A stretch of 64,000 nt of DNA from the NCBI RefSeq assembly GCF_001698815.1, contig NZ_LGSI01000050.1, forward strand, positions 268,916 through 332,915, read 5' to 3'. Under the pieces are notes generated by a model. That model made no database searches. It had not been told where the DNA came from and saw only the letters and a program-made list of their open reading frames with translations. This document shows positions 26,161 through 34,250 of this stretch, piece after piece; positions within the stretch are counted from its first letter, which is position 1, and each line of letters starts with the position of its first letter. This DNA is from Pseudomonas syringae (GTDB lineage: Bacteria > Pseudomonadota > Gammaproteobacteria > Pseudomonadales > Pseudomonadaceae). The position numbers were made by a program, and so were the translations under genes.

Positions 26161-26826
26161 TCAGCGCCGCAGGTACGCCGCGAAATCAATGTCTCCGGCA
26201 CTGAGAATGGCTTGCACCCTGTTGTGCACATTAAGCTTGCGCAGGATCGCAGAGACATGGGCCTTGACCGTGGTTTCGGCGATTTCCAGGGTGTAGGCGA
26301 TCTGTTTGTTCGACTCGCCCTTGGTCATGCGTTCCAGCACCAGCAGTTGCTTGCGGGTCAGGGCTTGCAGCAGTTCCGGTGGGAAGCTTCGGGTTTCGCT
26401 GTTATGTCGGCGGGTGGCGGGTTTCTGACTGCGGATGATGTCCGAAGGCAGATAAACGTTGCCGTTGAGGATCTGCTCGATGGCTTGGGTCATTTGCAGC
26501 CGTGGCGACGATTTGGTGATGAAACCCACTGCGCCATAGGTGATGGCCTGCAGGACGATCTGTTTGTCCTGCTCGGCAGAAACGATGACCACCGGGATGG
26601 TCGGCGCTTCGTTGCGCAGGTTTATCAGGCCATTCAAGCCATGCATGCCGGGCATGTTCAAGTCCAGCAGGATCAGGTCAAGATCGTCATGTTCCTGAGT
26701 CAAGGCCAGGGCGCTTTCCAGATCCTCGGTTTCCATGACTTCAGTGCCGGGGAAGCCGTCAGTGATGACGTTATGGATGGCTTCGCGAAACAACGGGTGA
26801 TCGTCGGCTATTAGAATTTTGTACAT
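26161..26826 (-). CDS. pedR1: LuxR-family response regulator, AgmR/ErbR/PedR1-like
   Basis: This 221-residue response regulator has a receiver domain (Asp8, Asp9, phospho-acceptor Asp55 in LILLDLNMPG, Lys near residue 106) and a C-terminal LuxR helix-turn-helix (LTRKQLLVLERMTKGESNKQIAYTLEIAETTVKAHV). By sequence and position it matches AgmR/ErbR (ExaE) of pseudomonads, which activates quinoprotein alcohol oxidation and PQQ genes. The start at 26826 (MYKILIADDHP) has AAGGTG upstream, and the 49-residue upstream extension is not credible. It lies 68 bases after the rhodanese-like gene and may share its promoter. Confidence 0.88.
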   Translation of the reverse strand: MYKILIADDHPLFREAIHNVITDGFPGTEVMETEDLESALALTQEHDDLDLILLDLNMPGMHGLNGLINLRNEAPTIPVVIVSAEQDKQIVLQAITYGAVGFITKSSPRLQMTQAIEQILNGNVYLPSDIIRSQKPATRRHNSETRSFPPELLQALTRKQLLVLERMTKGESNKQIAYTLEIAETTVKAHVSAILRKLNVHNRVQAILSAGDIDFAAYLRR

Positions 26827-26894
26827 GCCATTCACCTTGTTTTTATGGAATATCTTGTTGTTCTGATGGTTGCTTCGGGTTCGTTGCGCTTGCG

Positions 26895-27443
26895 TCAGGG
26901 CAGCGGCACCGGTTGCGCGGGTTTGACGGGCAAACCGGCAGCCTGCCAGGCGTCGAGACCGTCGCGATACCAATACAGATCACTGTAGCCCAGCGCCGCT
27001 GCGCGTTTCACCGCATTCCAGCTCAGCCAGCAATCGGCGCGGCAGTAAAACACCATCGGCAAATCCCGGTGACCTGCGCTGGCCAGTTGCAGATGGTCGG
27101 CGAAATAAGCCTGCCATTGCGCCGTCAGTTCGCCGTCGCCGGTGTTGGCCAGCCACAGACTGCCTGGCAGATTCGCATGAGGTTCGTCTTCGATGAAGCG
27201 ACCTTGCAGCCATTGTCGGCGATACACATCGATCAGCACTGGTTTGGCCGGTTGTTCCAGAAGCGCCTGAAGTTGCACGGTGTCAATGATCCTCGCGCCC
27301 TCGACCTGAACGGGCGTCGGGCTGCGATACAACGCAATGCGAAAGCCATCGGCGGAAAACAGCGGGGTTTCAGCCAGGGCGAGGGCGGGCATGGTCGTGG
27401 CAAGCACCATCATTAGCAGGGTTGAGCGCAAAGCACGCAGCAT
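26895..27443 (-). CDS. PQQ-dependent catabolism-associated rhodanese-like protein with Cys-x3-Cys-Trp motif
   Basis: This 182-residue protein has a Sec signal peptide ending near ALALA/ETP, so it acts in the periplasm. The body is a rhodanese-like domain. Its expected active-site loop reads FYCRADCWLSWNAVKRA, which is the hallmark of the family named for a CXXCW motif in PQQ-dependent catabolism, although the spacing seen here is C-x3-C-W. The start at 27443 has AAGGAA at the right distance. It sits between the ABC permease and the agmR-like gene and has its own copy of the 18-bp dyad upstream (27523-27540). Its biochemical role is unknown. Confidence 0.88.
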   Translation of the reverse strand: MLRALRSTLLMMVLATTMPALALAETPLFSADGFRIALYRSPTPVQVEGARIIDTVQLQALLEQPAKPVLIDVYRRQWLQGRFIEDEPHANLPGSLWLANTGDGELTAQWQAYFADHLQLASAGHRDLPMVFYCRADCWLSWNAVKRAAALGYSDLYWYRDGLDAWQAAGLPVKPAQPVPLP

Positions 27444-27522
27444 GGCGGCTATTCCTTTCTTGTTATGACCTGCATTACAAGGCACAACCGCCGCTTTGGG
27501 AATGCGACGATAGAAAGCAAAA

Positions 27523-27540
27523 CCGGTACTAAAGTAGTAG
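27523..27540 (-). promoter_or_regulatory. 18-bp dyad, site A of the ped cluster
   Basis: On the plus strand it reads CCGGTACT-AA-AGTAGTAG and matches the consensus CTACTACC-AA-GGTAGTAG at 11 of 16 arm positions. Its centre lies 88 bases upstream of the rhodanese-like gene start, suggesting a separate promoter for that gene and the agmR-like regulator. Confidence 0.55.
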
Positions 27541-27568
27541 AAACGCTGCGCTGAGCGACCTGCGGATT

Positions 27569-28360
27569 TTACCCTGGCTTGCGGACGGCGGCGTGCTGGG
27601 GATTGAAAGTGATGATGGCGAGCACCGTGAAAATGATCGTCAAGCCCAGGCAAACTGCCGCTGCCAGTGGGTTGAAACGCTCATAAAGCGCGAAGCGCAC
27701 CAGCTCCACCGCATGGCTGAACGGGTTGATCGCGCACAGCCAATACAGCCATTGGCTGGCCTCCTGCATCTTCCACAGTGGATAAAGCGCCGACGACAGG
27801 AAAAACATCGGGAAGATCACGAAATTCATCACCCCGGCGAAGTTTTCCAGTTGGCGGATCGCATTCGACAGCAACAGACCCAACGCGCTGAGCATCAACG
27901 CCACCAACAACAAGGCTGGTAGCGCCGCCAGCAAACCCCATGCGGGGGGTTGCACGCCGTAAACCCAGGCAATCGCCAGAAAGGCATACACCTGCAGCAG
28001 CGAAATCAATGACGTGGCCAGTAGCTTGCTCACCAGCAAAAACGTGCGTGGCAGCGGGCTGGTGAGTAATACGCGCATGCTGCCCATTTCCCGGTCGTAG
28101 ACCATGGACAACGAGCCTTGCATGCCGTTGAACAGCAGAATCATGCAGGCCAGGCCCGGAATGATGTACACCTCGTAAGGGATGTAAGTGTCGTAGGGCT
28201 CGATGATGGCGATGCCCAATGCCGCGCGAAAACCTGCCGCGAACACCAATAGCCAGAGCAATGGCCGCACCAGGGCGCTGAGGAATCGCGTGCGTTGCAG
28301 AATGAAACGCAGCCATTCACGCAGGACGATTCCGCTGAAACATTGCCAATAAGCATTCAT
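27569..28360 (-). CDS. pedC: ABC-2 type permease of the PQQ-associated ABC system
   Basis: This 263-residue inner-membrane protein has six predicted helices and the ABC-2 exporter layout (RFLSALVRPLLWLLVFAAGFRAAL, then GLACMILLFNGMQGSLSMVYDREMGSMRVLLTSPLPR). ABC-2 permeases normally export their substrate. It overlaps the ATPase gene by four bases. The position equals pedC of the P. putida PedA1A2BC system, which has been linked to growth at low lanthanide levels. The transported molecule is not known from this sequence. Confidence 0.88.
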   Translation of the reverse strand: MNAYWQCFSGIVLREWLRFILQRTRFLSALVRPLLWLLVFAAGFRAALGIAIIEPYDTYIPYEVYIIPGLACMILLFNGMQGSLSMVYDREMGSMRVLLTSPLPRTFLLVSKLLATSLISLLQVYAFLAIAWVYGVQPPAWGLLAALPALLLVALMLSALGLLLSNAIRQLENFAGVMNFVIFPMFFLSSALYPLWKMQEASQWLYWLCAINPFSHAVELVRFALYERFNPLAAAVCLGLTIIFTVLAIITFNPQHAAVRKPG

Positions 28361-29100
28361 CGTCCGGTGGCTCCAGTACTGGAAGTGACAGTCAGTTGTG
28401 CGAACGCGGTGCCCAGTTCACCACCATGTTCGGCGCTGACGGCTCCGGCGTTGCCCGAGGCCACCAGGCGTCCTTGATGCAGAATCAGCAAGTCATCGTC
28501 GGGCTGCACTTCGTCCAGTAAATGCGTGGTCCAAAGCACGCTGATGCCTTGTTCGCGGCACAGGCTGCGCACGTGCTGGTTGAGCGCCAGACGGCTGGCC
28601 GGATCAAGGCCGACGCTGGCTTCGTCGAGCAGCAACAGGCGTGGCTCATGCAGCAAGGCGCGAGCGATTTCCACCCGGCGCCGATGCCCGCCATTGAGCG
28701 CGCGGACCCGTTCGGCCTTGCGCTCGGTCAATCCCTGGCGGGCCAATTCCTCAGCGACGCGAACGATAGCGTGGCGGCGCGGCATACCGTGCAGCGCGGC
28801 GTGATAACGCAGGTTTTGCTCGACGCTCAAATCCAGGTCCAGCGTACTTTGTTGAAACACCACGCCCAATTGCCGCAACGCCGGACGTGGCGTCTGGCGC
28901 AGGGAACAGCCGCCCACGCGAATTTCGCCGCGTTGCAGGTCATACAGCCGGGTCAGCAGGGCGATCAGGGTTGATTTACCCGCGCCATTGGGGCCGAGCA
29001 ACGCACCAAAGCGGCCCGGAGCGAGGCTGAAACTGATCTGGCGCAAGGCTTCCCGAGGACCGTAGGCGAAGCTCAGGTCGTCGACTTCCAGTGCGCTCAT
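28357..29100 (-). CDS. pedB: ABC transporter ATP-binding protein of the PQQ-associated system
   Basis: This 247-residue ATPase has Walker A (GPNGAGKSTLIALL), a Q-loop (GVVFQQSTLDLDLSVEQNLRYHAALHG), a signature that is degenerate (LNGGHRRRVEIARAL in place of LSGGQ), Walker B (LLLLDEASVGLD, with Ala-Ser after the Glu) and the switch TTHLLDEV. The start MSALEV at 29100 overlaps the beta-propeller stop as ATGA. The longer frame to 29121 is not needed. It is of the exporter (CcmA/NodI-like) class and pairs with the ABC-2 permease. Confidence 0.9.
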   Translation of the reverse strand: MSALEVDDLSFAYGPREALRQISFSLAPGRFGALLGPNGAGKSTLIALLTRLYDLQRGEIRVGGCSLRQTPRPALRQLGVVFQQSTLDLDLSVEQNLRYHAALHGMPRRHAIVRVAEELARQGLTERKAERVRALNGGHRRRVEIARALLHEPRLLLLDEASVGLDPASRLALNQHVRSLCREQGISVLWTTHLLDEVQPDDDLLILHQGRLVASGNAGAVSAEHGGELGTAFAQLTVTSSTGATGR

Positions 29101-30071
29101 GGGGTCACGACCACGCCCCAAGGGTAACGGCCGACCTTGATCGACTTGGTTACCTTGAGACTGGCGACGTCGATCACCGACACATCGCCACTCACGCCGT
29201 TAGTGGTCAGCAACTGGCTTTGATCCGGGGTAAACGCCATCTGCCAGACCCGCCGACCGACGAGCAGGTAATCGACGATTTCCAGGGTCTTGGCGTCGAT
29301 CACCGCCACATGGTTGGCCGGGCCAAGGGCCACGAAGGCGTATTTGCCGTTGGCGGCGATCTTGATGCCCACCGGCTGCACCTTGTCCGGGTGAACACCT
29401 TTGATCTTGAAGTTCAGGGTCTTGATGATCTTGCGGGTGGCGACGTCGATCACACTCACCGTGCCGCCGATTTCCGCCGATGCCCAGAGTTGCGAACCGT
29501 CCTGATTGAACTCGACGAAGCGTGGCCGTTGATCCACCAGGGTGTTGTCGGCCAGGGTCTGAGTGCTGGTGTCGATCCAGTGCAGCATGTTGGTGGTTTC
29601 GCTGGTATTGACCGCCCACTTGCCGTCGGGGCTGACCGCCATGCCTTCGGGTTCGACGCCGACATCGATCTGCGCCAGGACCTTGGAGTTCTCCGTATCG
29701 ATCACCGTCACCAGCGAGTCGTCTTCGTTGGAAACATACAGCCAGCGGTTGTTGGGGTGCAGGGCGAACTGTTCCGGGTCTTTGCCGGAAGGCAGCTCCT
29801 TGATGATTTTGTGGGTGGCCACGTCCATCACTTGCACCCGGTCCGAGTCGCTGGCGCAGATGTACAGCAGCTTGTTGTCATGGGACAGCAGCAAACCCCG
29901 TGGACGCATGCCGACGGCAATGGTTTGCGTGACTTTCAGGCTGTCCATGTCGATCAGGCTCAGGCTGTTGTCCTTTTCGTTGGACACCCAGGCGGTGGCC
30001 GCCAGGCTTTGCCCCGCGAGGGTTGAAAGGGCGGCGGCCATCAAGGCAGTGGCGATCAGGGTGCGGCGCAT
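29097..30071 (-). CDS. pedA2: PQQ-associated periplasmic YVTN beta-propeller protein
   Basis: This 324-residue exported protein has a signal peptide ending near SLAAT. About seven repeats of roughly 42 residues follow, each with the YVTN-type pattern (LIDMDSLKVTQTIAVGMRPRG, VMDVATHKIIKELPSGKDPE and so on), so it should fold as a seven-bladed propeller. It overlaps the ATPase gene by four bases and follows the binding-protein gene after 36 bases. Such propellers are recurrent partners of quinoprotein alcohol oxidation clusters. Whether it binds a metal, PQQ or a transported ligand is not visible. The pedA2 symbol is by position in the P. putida cluster. Confidence 0.85.
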   Translation of the reverse strand: MRRTLIATALMAAALSTLAGQSLAATAWVSNEKDNSLSLIDMDSLKVTQTIAVGMRPRGLLLSHDNKLLYICASDSDRVQVMDVATHKIIKELPSGKDPEQFALHPNNRWLYVSNEDDSLVTVIDTENSKVLAQIDVGVEPEGMAVSPDGKWAVNTSETTNMLHWIDTSTQTLADNTLVDQRPRFVEFNQDGSQLWASAEIGGTVSVIDVATRKIIKTLNFKIKGVHPDKVQPVGIKIAANGKYAFVALGPANHVAVIDAKTLEIVDYLLVGRRVWQMAFTPDQSQLLTTNGVSGDVSVIDVASLKVTKSIKVGRYPWGVVVTP

Positions 30072-30107
30072 GGCGTGTTCCTTATTGTTGGAATTGTCGG
30101 CAAAACG

Positions 30108-31292
30108 TCAGTTGAAGGTGCAGCTCACTTCGGGCTTGTCATAGCCCAGGCTGTCGAGTTCGGTGACCGGGTGCAGAAAGCCGTCCTGGGGCGAAGTGCT
30201 GACCAGGGCGCGGGGCTGGACGATGGGAATTGGCTGGCGCAACTGGCCATTCCAGGCGCGATAGCTGAGTTTGCGGCCCTTGAAACCGTCCAGCGGCAAC
30301 TGGTCGCTCAATTCCAGGCGGCGGATTTCCAGTGGATCGGTGCCGCGCAGTTTGCTGACCGCGCTGGCGATGCTGCGCACGGCCATCCAGGCGGCAAAGT
30401 CCCGGTCATTCATCCAGCGTCCGGCCAGGGCTTCGAAGCGTTTCTGCAATTGCGCCGCGCCATAGGTTTCCACGGTCTTGTGCCAACCCGTCGAGGTCAG
30501 GCCTTGGGTGCCGGCGACTGGGCGCGGAAACCAGGTCTGGTAGGGCACGTATTCGCCAAAGTCGCCACGTTCGTCCGCCACCAGCACCACGTCGTATTCG
30601 GCGGTCTGGGTGAACAGCGGCATGTCGGCCTGGGCGCTGCGGCGCTGGTCGTTGTCAAAACTCCAGTTTTTTTCGGCGACGATGGTGTGCCCGAAGCGCT
30701 TGGCGGCGCGGCGCACGGCCGCCGCATACGCCTGGTCGTCCGGCGTCTGGCCGACAATTAGCAGCCAGCGATTCCAGCGCCGAACTGCGAGAAATTGCGC
30801 CAGCGCATCGGTCAACATCGCCCGGCTGGGCAAGGTGTGCAGCACGTTGCTCAAACATGCGCTGCTGCGCAGGCTGTCGTCGGCGCTGCCGGCATTGAAC
30901 AGCAGACTGTCCGGCAACGCAGCGCTGAGCTGGCGCAGGGTTTCTACCGGCGCGTTGACGACAAACAGCCGCAAACCTTGCTCGTGCAGCGTGCGAGCTT
31001 TTTCCAGCAATGCCTGCGCACTGTCGGCGCTGGCGGTTTCCAGGCTGTAGCTGTGCTTGAGGAAACGCCCGGTGCTGTTGCTGTCGATGATCGCCAGTTC
31101 GGCGCCGCGCAATCCGGCATCCACCGGTTCAGGAATGACATTCGATAACAGCGGGCCGGGGTCGGGCACGAAGGCCAGATAACCGATGCGCACTTGCAGG
31201 GTTTCATCGGCGGCCGAGCTTGGGCTTGTCCACAAGACCGCCGCCGCAAGGGCAAGCAGGCAGTGCAGGGCGGGTCTGGAAAGCTGGCGCAT
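30108..31292 (-). CDS. pedA1: PQQ-associated ABC transporter periplasmic substrate-binding protein
   Basis: This 394-residue protein starts at ATG 31292 (GGAG seven bases upstream) with a signal peptide ending near PSSAA/DET. The body has the two-lobed type I periplasmic-binding fold related to branched-chain amino acid and amide receptors (QVRIGYLAFVPDPGP, VDAGLRGAELAIIDSNS, WLLIVGQTPDDQAYAAAVRRAAKRFGHTIV). It is the first gene of a four-gene unit with the propeller, the ATPase and the ABC-2 permease. An importer-type receptor joined to an exporter-type permease is unusual. A copy of the 18-bp dyad lies 84 bases upstream. Confidence 0.88.
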   Translation of the reverse strand: MRQLSRPALHCLLALAAAVLWTSPSSAADETLQVRIGYLAFVPDPGPLLSNVIPEPVDAGLRGAELAIIDSNSTGRFLKHSYSLETASADSAQALLEKARTLHEQGLRLFVVNAPVETLRQLSAALPDSLLFNAGSADDSLRSSACLSNVLHTLPSRAMLTDALAQFLAVRRWNRWLLIVGQTPDDQAYAAAVRRAAKRFGHTIVAEKNWSFDNDQRRSAQADMPLFTQTAEYDVVLVADERGDFGEYVPYQTWFPRPVAGTQGLTSTGWHKTVETYGAAQLQKRFEALAGRWMNDRDFAAWMAVRSIASAVSKLRGTDPLEIRRLELSDQLPLDGFKGRKLSYRAWNGQLRQPIPIVQPRALVSTSPQDGFLHPVTELDSLGYDKPEVSCTFN

Positions 31293-31367
31293 GAGGCACT
31301 CCGTTACGGGTAGCGCCAGCATAGGAACGCCGCGAGGGCGGGGAAATATGCAGAAAGTACCAGTCTG

Positions 31368-31385
31368 CCAGTACCAAGGTAGTAG
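31368..31385. promoter_or_regulatory. 18-bp dyad, site B of the ped cluster
   Basis: CCAGTACC-AA-GGTAGTAG matches the consensus at 14 of 16 arm positions. It lies in the divergent region between the binding-protein gene (centre 84 bases from its start) and the sensor kinase gene (66 bases), so it may control either or both. Confidence 0.65.
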
Positions 31386-31442
31386 CCGGACTGCTGTTGC
31401 CGGGATTTAGCATGCGGATATCAATAATAAGAAGGCAAGGTC

Positions 31443-32702
31443 ATGTCCGCACTCTGGCGCATCAACCTTTGGGTGATCGGTTTCTTCTCGCTGGTCACGG
31501 CGGCCTGCTTGTGGCTGCTGTTGCATCAGGCCGTGGCCGATGTCGACCGCGAGCTGATCGCCGCCCAGGCCGTGGTGCAATACCTGAGTGACACCGCCGA
31601 ACAGCAGCCCGCCGCACTCCAGCCGCGCCTGAGTGAGCACCTGCGCCATGTGCGCGTCATCTGGCTCGCCGCCGATGAGCCGCCACACGTGATTACGCAA
31701 AGCGGCGCGGATGCCTTGATTGCTCGCTGGCTGTTCCCCGCCGAGACCCACGCAGTGCGGGTTCTCAACCTCAGTGATGGCCGGCGGGTGCAGCTTGGCG
31801 TCGACCCCAGTGATGAAATCGATGAAGTCTGGGATTCATTGCAGCAATTGCTGTTGCTGTGTGGCCTGGCGCTGGTGGTGAGTCTGTCGACGATTCGCTG
31901 GGCCGTATGTCGCGGCATGCATGTGCTCGATAACTTGCTTAAAGCCTTGCAGCAGGTTTCTCGGGGGGAACTGCACGTGCGCCTGCCCCTGCACGGCAAT
32001 ACCGAGGCGCAACAATTGGCCGGGCATTTCAACCGCATGACCGCCACCCTGGAACATACCGAAGCGGACAACAGACGCCTGACCCAGGCGCTGCTCGCGG
32101 TGCAGGATCAAGAGCGCACGCGACTCGCCCAGACCCTGCATGATGACCTTGGCCAATACCTTGCCGGGATTCGCGCCCAGGCCTGTCTGCTGCGCATGGT
32201 GGCCGATCAGTCAGATGTGGTGCGCAGTACCGCTCTGGGGCTGGAGGCCAATTGCGAGCAATTGCAGCTTGGCTTTCGGGCGTTGATCCGGGATTTGTAC
32301 CCTGTGGTGCTGCAGCACCTGCCACTGCCCGAGGCCATGACCTTGCTGGCCGAGCACTGGCGTAGCGCTCACGGAATTGAATGCGTACTGCTCGTCGACC
32401 CGCAACTCCCCGAGTTGACCCCCGCTGCGAGAACGCATCTGTACCGGCTGCTGCAAGAAGCGCTGACCAATGTGGTGCGGCATGCCAACGCCAGTCAGGT
32501 GCGGGTCAGCCTGCGACGGCTCAGCGCTCGACTGGTCATGGAAATTCGCGACAACGGCTGCGGCGCGATGCCACCGCAGCGGCCCGGCGTGGGCCTGTAT
32601 TCAATGCGCGAGCGCGCCCGCTGCCTGCGCGGTGAACTGCATATCGAGACACAACCGGGTGCCGGCTGGACGCTGGCGCTGAACATTCCCCTGGAGGCTT
32701 GA
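31443..32702 (+). CDS. pedS2: Sensor histidine kinase, PedS2-like
   Basis: This 419-residue membrane kinase has TM1 at about 5-27, a periplasmic sensor segment of about 100 residues, TM2 at about 135-157, HAMP, and a HisKA_3 dimerisation domain with His233 in TLHDDLGQYLAGIRAQ. A GHKL ATPase domain follows (N box EALTNVVRHA, G1 DNGCGAM, G2 GVGLYSMRERA). In P. putida the kinase in this position, PedS2, senses lanthanides and controls the switch between PedE and PedH. The response regulator gene begins directly after its stop codon. The sensor segment has no obvious metal-binding EF-hand. Confidence 0.85.
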   Translation: MSALWRINLWVIGFFSLVTAACLWLLLHQAVADVDRELIAAQAVVQYLSDTAEQQPAALQPRLSEHLRHVRVIWLAADEPPHVITQSGADALIARWLFPAETHAVRVLNLSDGRRVQLGVDPSDEIDEVWDSLQQLLLLCGLALVVSLSTIRWAVCRGMHVLDNLLKALQQVSRGELHVRLPLHGNTEAQQLAGHFNRMTATLEHTEADNRRLTQALLAVQDQERTRLAQTLHDDLGQYLAGIRAQACLLRMVADQSDVVRSTALGLEANCEQLQLGFRALIRDLYPVVLQHLPLPEAMTLLAEHWRSAHGIECVLLVDPQLPELTPAARTHLYRLLQEALTNVVRHANASQVRVSLRRLSARLVMEIRDNGCGAMPPQRPGVGLYSMRERARCLRGELHIETQPGAGWTLALNIPLEA

Positions 32703-33344
32703 ATGCATATTCTGATTGTCGACGACCACGCCGTGGTGCGGCAGGGCTACGCCAGTCTGCTGCGGGCGATGTTGCCGCTGGTGCAGGTGCGCGAAGCGGC
32801 GACCGGTGAAGAAGCTCTGGTGAGTGTGCAGGAAGAAATTCCGCAACTGGTGATCATGGATTTCGGCCTGCCGGGCATCAGCGGTCTGGAAACTACCCGG
32901 CGCTTGCGACAACGCCTGCCGCAACTGCGGGTGTTATTTTTCAGCATGCATGACGAACTGCCGCTGGTGCGCCAGGCACTGGACGCCGGGGCTTCGGGTT
33001 ATCTGACTAAAAGCTCGGCCCCCGACGTGCTGATCGAGGCGGTGCGCCGAATCCTTGCCGGGCACGCTTACATCGAGCAACCGCTGGCCACGCAACTGGC
33101 CTGCAATCCTCAGCAGCAGGATTGCGCCGATCCGCGTCTGCAAAGCATGACCCAGCGTGAGCTGGAGATTTTCCTGATGCTCGCCAAAGGCACGCCCTCG
33201 CGGGTGATTGCCGAACGCCTGTGCATCAGCGCCAAGACCGTTTCCAATTACCTGACATTGCTCAAGAACAAGTTGCAGGTCAGTTCCCATGCGGAACTGG
33301 TGCACCTGGCAATTGATACCGGGGTGATGCGGGTAGTTATGTGA
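32703..33344 (+). CDS. pedR2: LuxR-family response regulator, PedR2-like
   Basis: This 213-residue regulator has a receiver domain with acceptor Asp53 (LVIMDFGLPGISG) and Lys in GYLTKSSAPDV, and a LuxR-type DNA-binding domain (MTQRELEIFLMLAKGTPSRVIAERLCISAKTVSNYLTLLKNKL). It abuts the kinase gene with no gap, so the pair is co-translated. In P. putida the equivalent PedR2 activates pedE and represses pedH when lanthanides are absent. Its DNA target here may be one of the two dyads described upstream of pedE and pedH. Confidence 0.87.
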   Translation: MHILIVDDHAVVRQGYASLLRAMLPLVQVREAATGEEALVSVQEEIPQLVIMDFGLPGISGLETTRRLRQRLPQLRVLFFSMHDELPLVRQALDAGASGYLTKSSAPDVLIEAVRRILAGHAYIEQPLATQLACNPQQQDCADPRLQSMTQRELEIFLMLAKGTPSRVIAERLCISAKTVSNYLTLLKNKLQVSSHAELVHLAIDTGVMRVVM

Positions 33345-33372
33345 GGGATGTGTCTGGGCCGAGGCTGTCTTC

Positions 33373-33481
33373 GTAGGAGCGACTTTAGTCGCGAGGGCGT
33401 CAATTGCCCTCCCGGCTAAAGCCGGTCCTACAGCACGCCTCGCTCCTACGGCCGATTCGCGAGCAAGCCCCGCTCCCACGG
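33373..33481. repeat. Cluster of three unlike REP arms
   Basis: Three REP-type hairpins follow one another: 33373-33399 (GTAGGAGCGACTTTAGTCGC), 33404-33431 (CTCCCGGCTAAAGCCGGTCC) and 33454-33481 (GATTCGCGAGCAAGCCCCGC). They belong to different families, so this is a mosaic rather than a simple REPIN. Confidence 0.75.
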
Positions 33482-33496
33482 TTCATCTGCGATCCC

Positions 33497-34141
33497 TCAA
33501 TCATCCCAACCCCCTGGACACGCCACGCACCCTTGCATATTGCTGTCCTGGAAATTGGCATACGGGTGCCGCGCACCGGTGAGGTTGGCGTTGGCCAGGT
33601 TGCTCGCGCCGAACTTGGTCTCCTGAAGGTTCGCATCGCGCAGGTCCGCGCCCTGCAGGTCGGCCTTGTTGAGAAAGGTCATCTCCAGATCCGCTGCCTG
33701 CAAGTTGACGTTGTGCAGTTTCGCCCCGGACAAACGGGCGAATTGCAGATAGGCAGCGCTGAGGTTGGCGCCTTCGAATTGCGCACCCTGGGCGAACAAG
33801 CCCCAGCCTTGCACCGCTTGCAGTTGCGCGCCGCCAAGGTCGGCCAGACGCAGGTTGGTCTGTTGCAGGCTGGCGCGGGTCAGCGTGGCGTTCTGCAGGC
33901 GGGCTTTTTCCAGATTGGCCAGATCCAGACGGGCATGGCGTAGATTGGCATCGCGCAGGTCGGCGCCCGCCAGATTCATCTTGCGCAAGTCCTGATTGCT
34001 CAGATCCGCGCCGCGCAGGTCGGCATTCGGGCATTGGCTGGCTTCGGCGATAGTGCAGCCGTTGATCACCAACGGCTCACCGTCGTCGGTGGCCAGGGCG
34101 CAGGGCAGGGCGAAAAACAGAATGAGGGGCAAGTAGTTCAT
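33497..34141 (-). CDS. Secreted pentapeptide-repeat protein of the ped cluster
   Basis: This 214-residue protein starts at ATG 34141 with a signal peptide (NYLPLILFFALPCALA). About 30 tandem pentapeptide repeats of A(D/N)LXX type follow (for example ADLRGADLSNQDLRKMNLAG), which predicts a right-handed quadrilateral beta helix. Cys residues flank the helix (NGCTIAEASQC before it, GCVACPGG at the end), suggesting disulfides in the periplasm. The equivalent gene occupies the same slot before pedE in P. putida. Function is unknown. An upstream extension to 34228 reads through a REP and is rejected. Confidence 0.85.
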   Translation of the reverse strand: MNYLPLILFFALPCALATDDGEPLVINGCTIAEASQCPNADLRGADLSNQDLRKMNLAGADLRDANLRHARLDLANLEKARLQNATLTRASLQQTNLRLADLGGAQLQAVQGWGLFAQGAQFEGANLSAAYLQFARLSGAKLHNVNLQAADLEMTFLNKADLQGADLRDANLQETKFGASNLANANLTGARHPYANFQDSNMQGCVACPGGWDD

Positions 34142-34173
34142 GATGGTTTTCCAGGGCAGGATTAATGCGATTC

Positions 34174-34242
34174 GTGGGAGCGAGCTTGCTCGCGAAGCGG
34201 CGTAGCTGACACGCAGCCTCGCCAACAAGTTGGCTCCTACAG
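34174..34242. repeat. Mixed REP pair
   Basis: The left arm GTGGGAGCGAGCTTGCTCGC (34174-34197) and the right arm from 34217 to 34242 (GCCAACAAGTTGGCTCCTAC) belong to different REP families but are arranged like a doublet. They separate pedE from the pentapeptide gene. Confidence 0.75.
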
Positions 34243-34250
34243 AGATCGGT

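Noticed and set aside
27981..28316. Alternative reading frames within the ABC-2 permease gene as separate small genes
   Set aside because: The main frame gives a full six-helix permease with 4-base overlap to the ATPase. The others have no start signals or domain pattern.
33373..33481. Tandem hairpins as a small CRISPR array
   Set aside because: The units differ in sequence, there are no equal spacers, no cas genes are present, and each unit matches REP elements elsewhere in the window.
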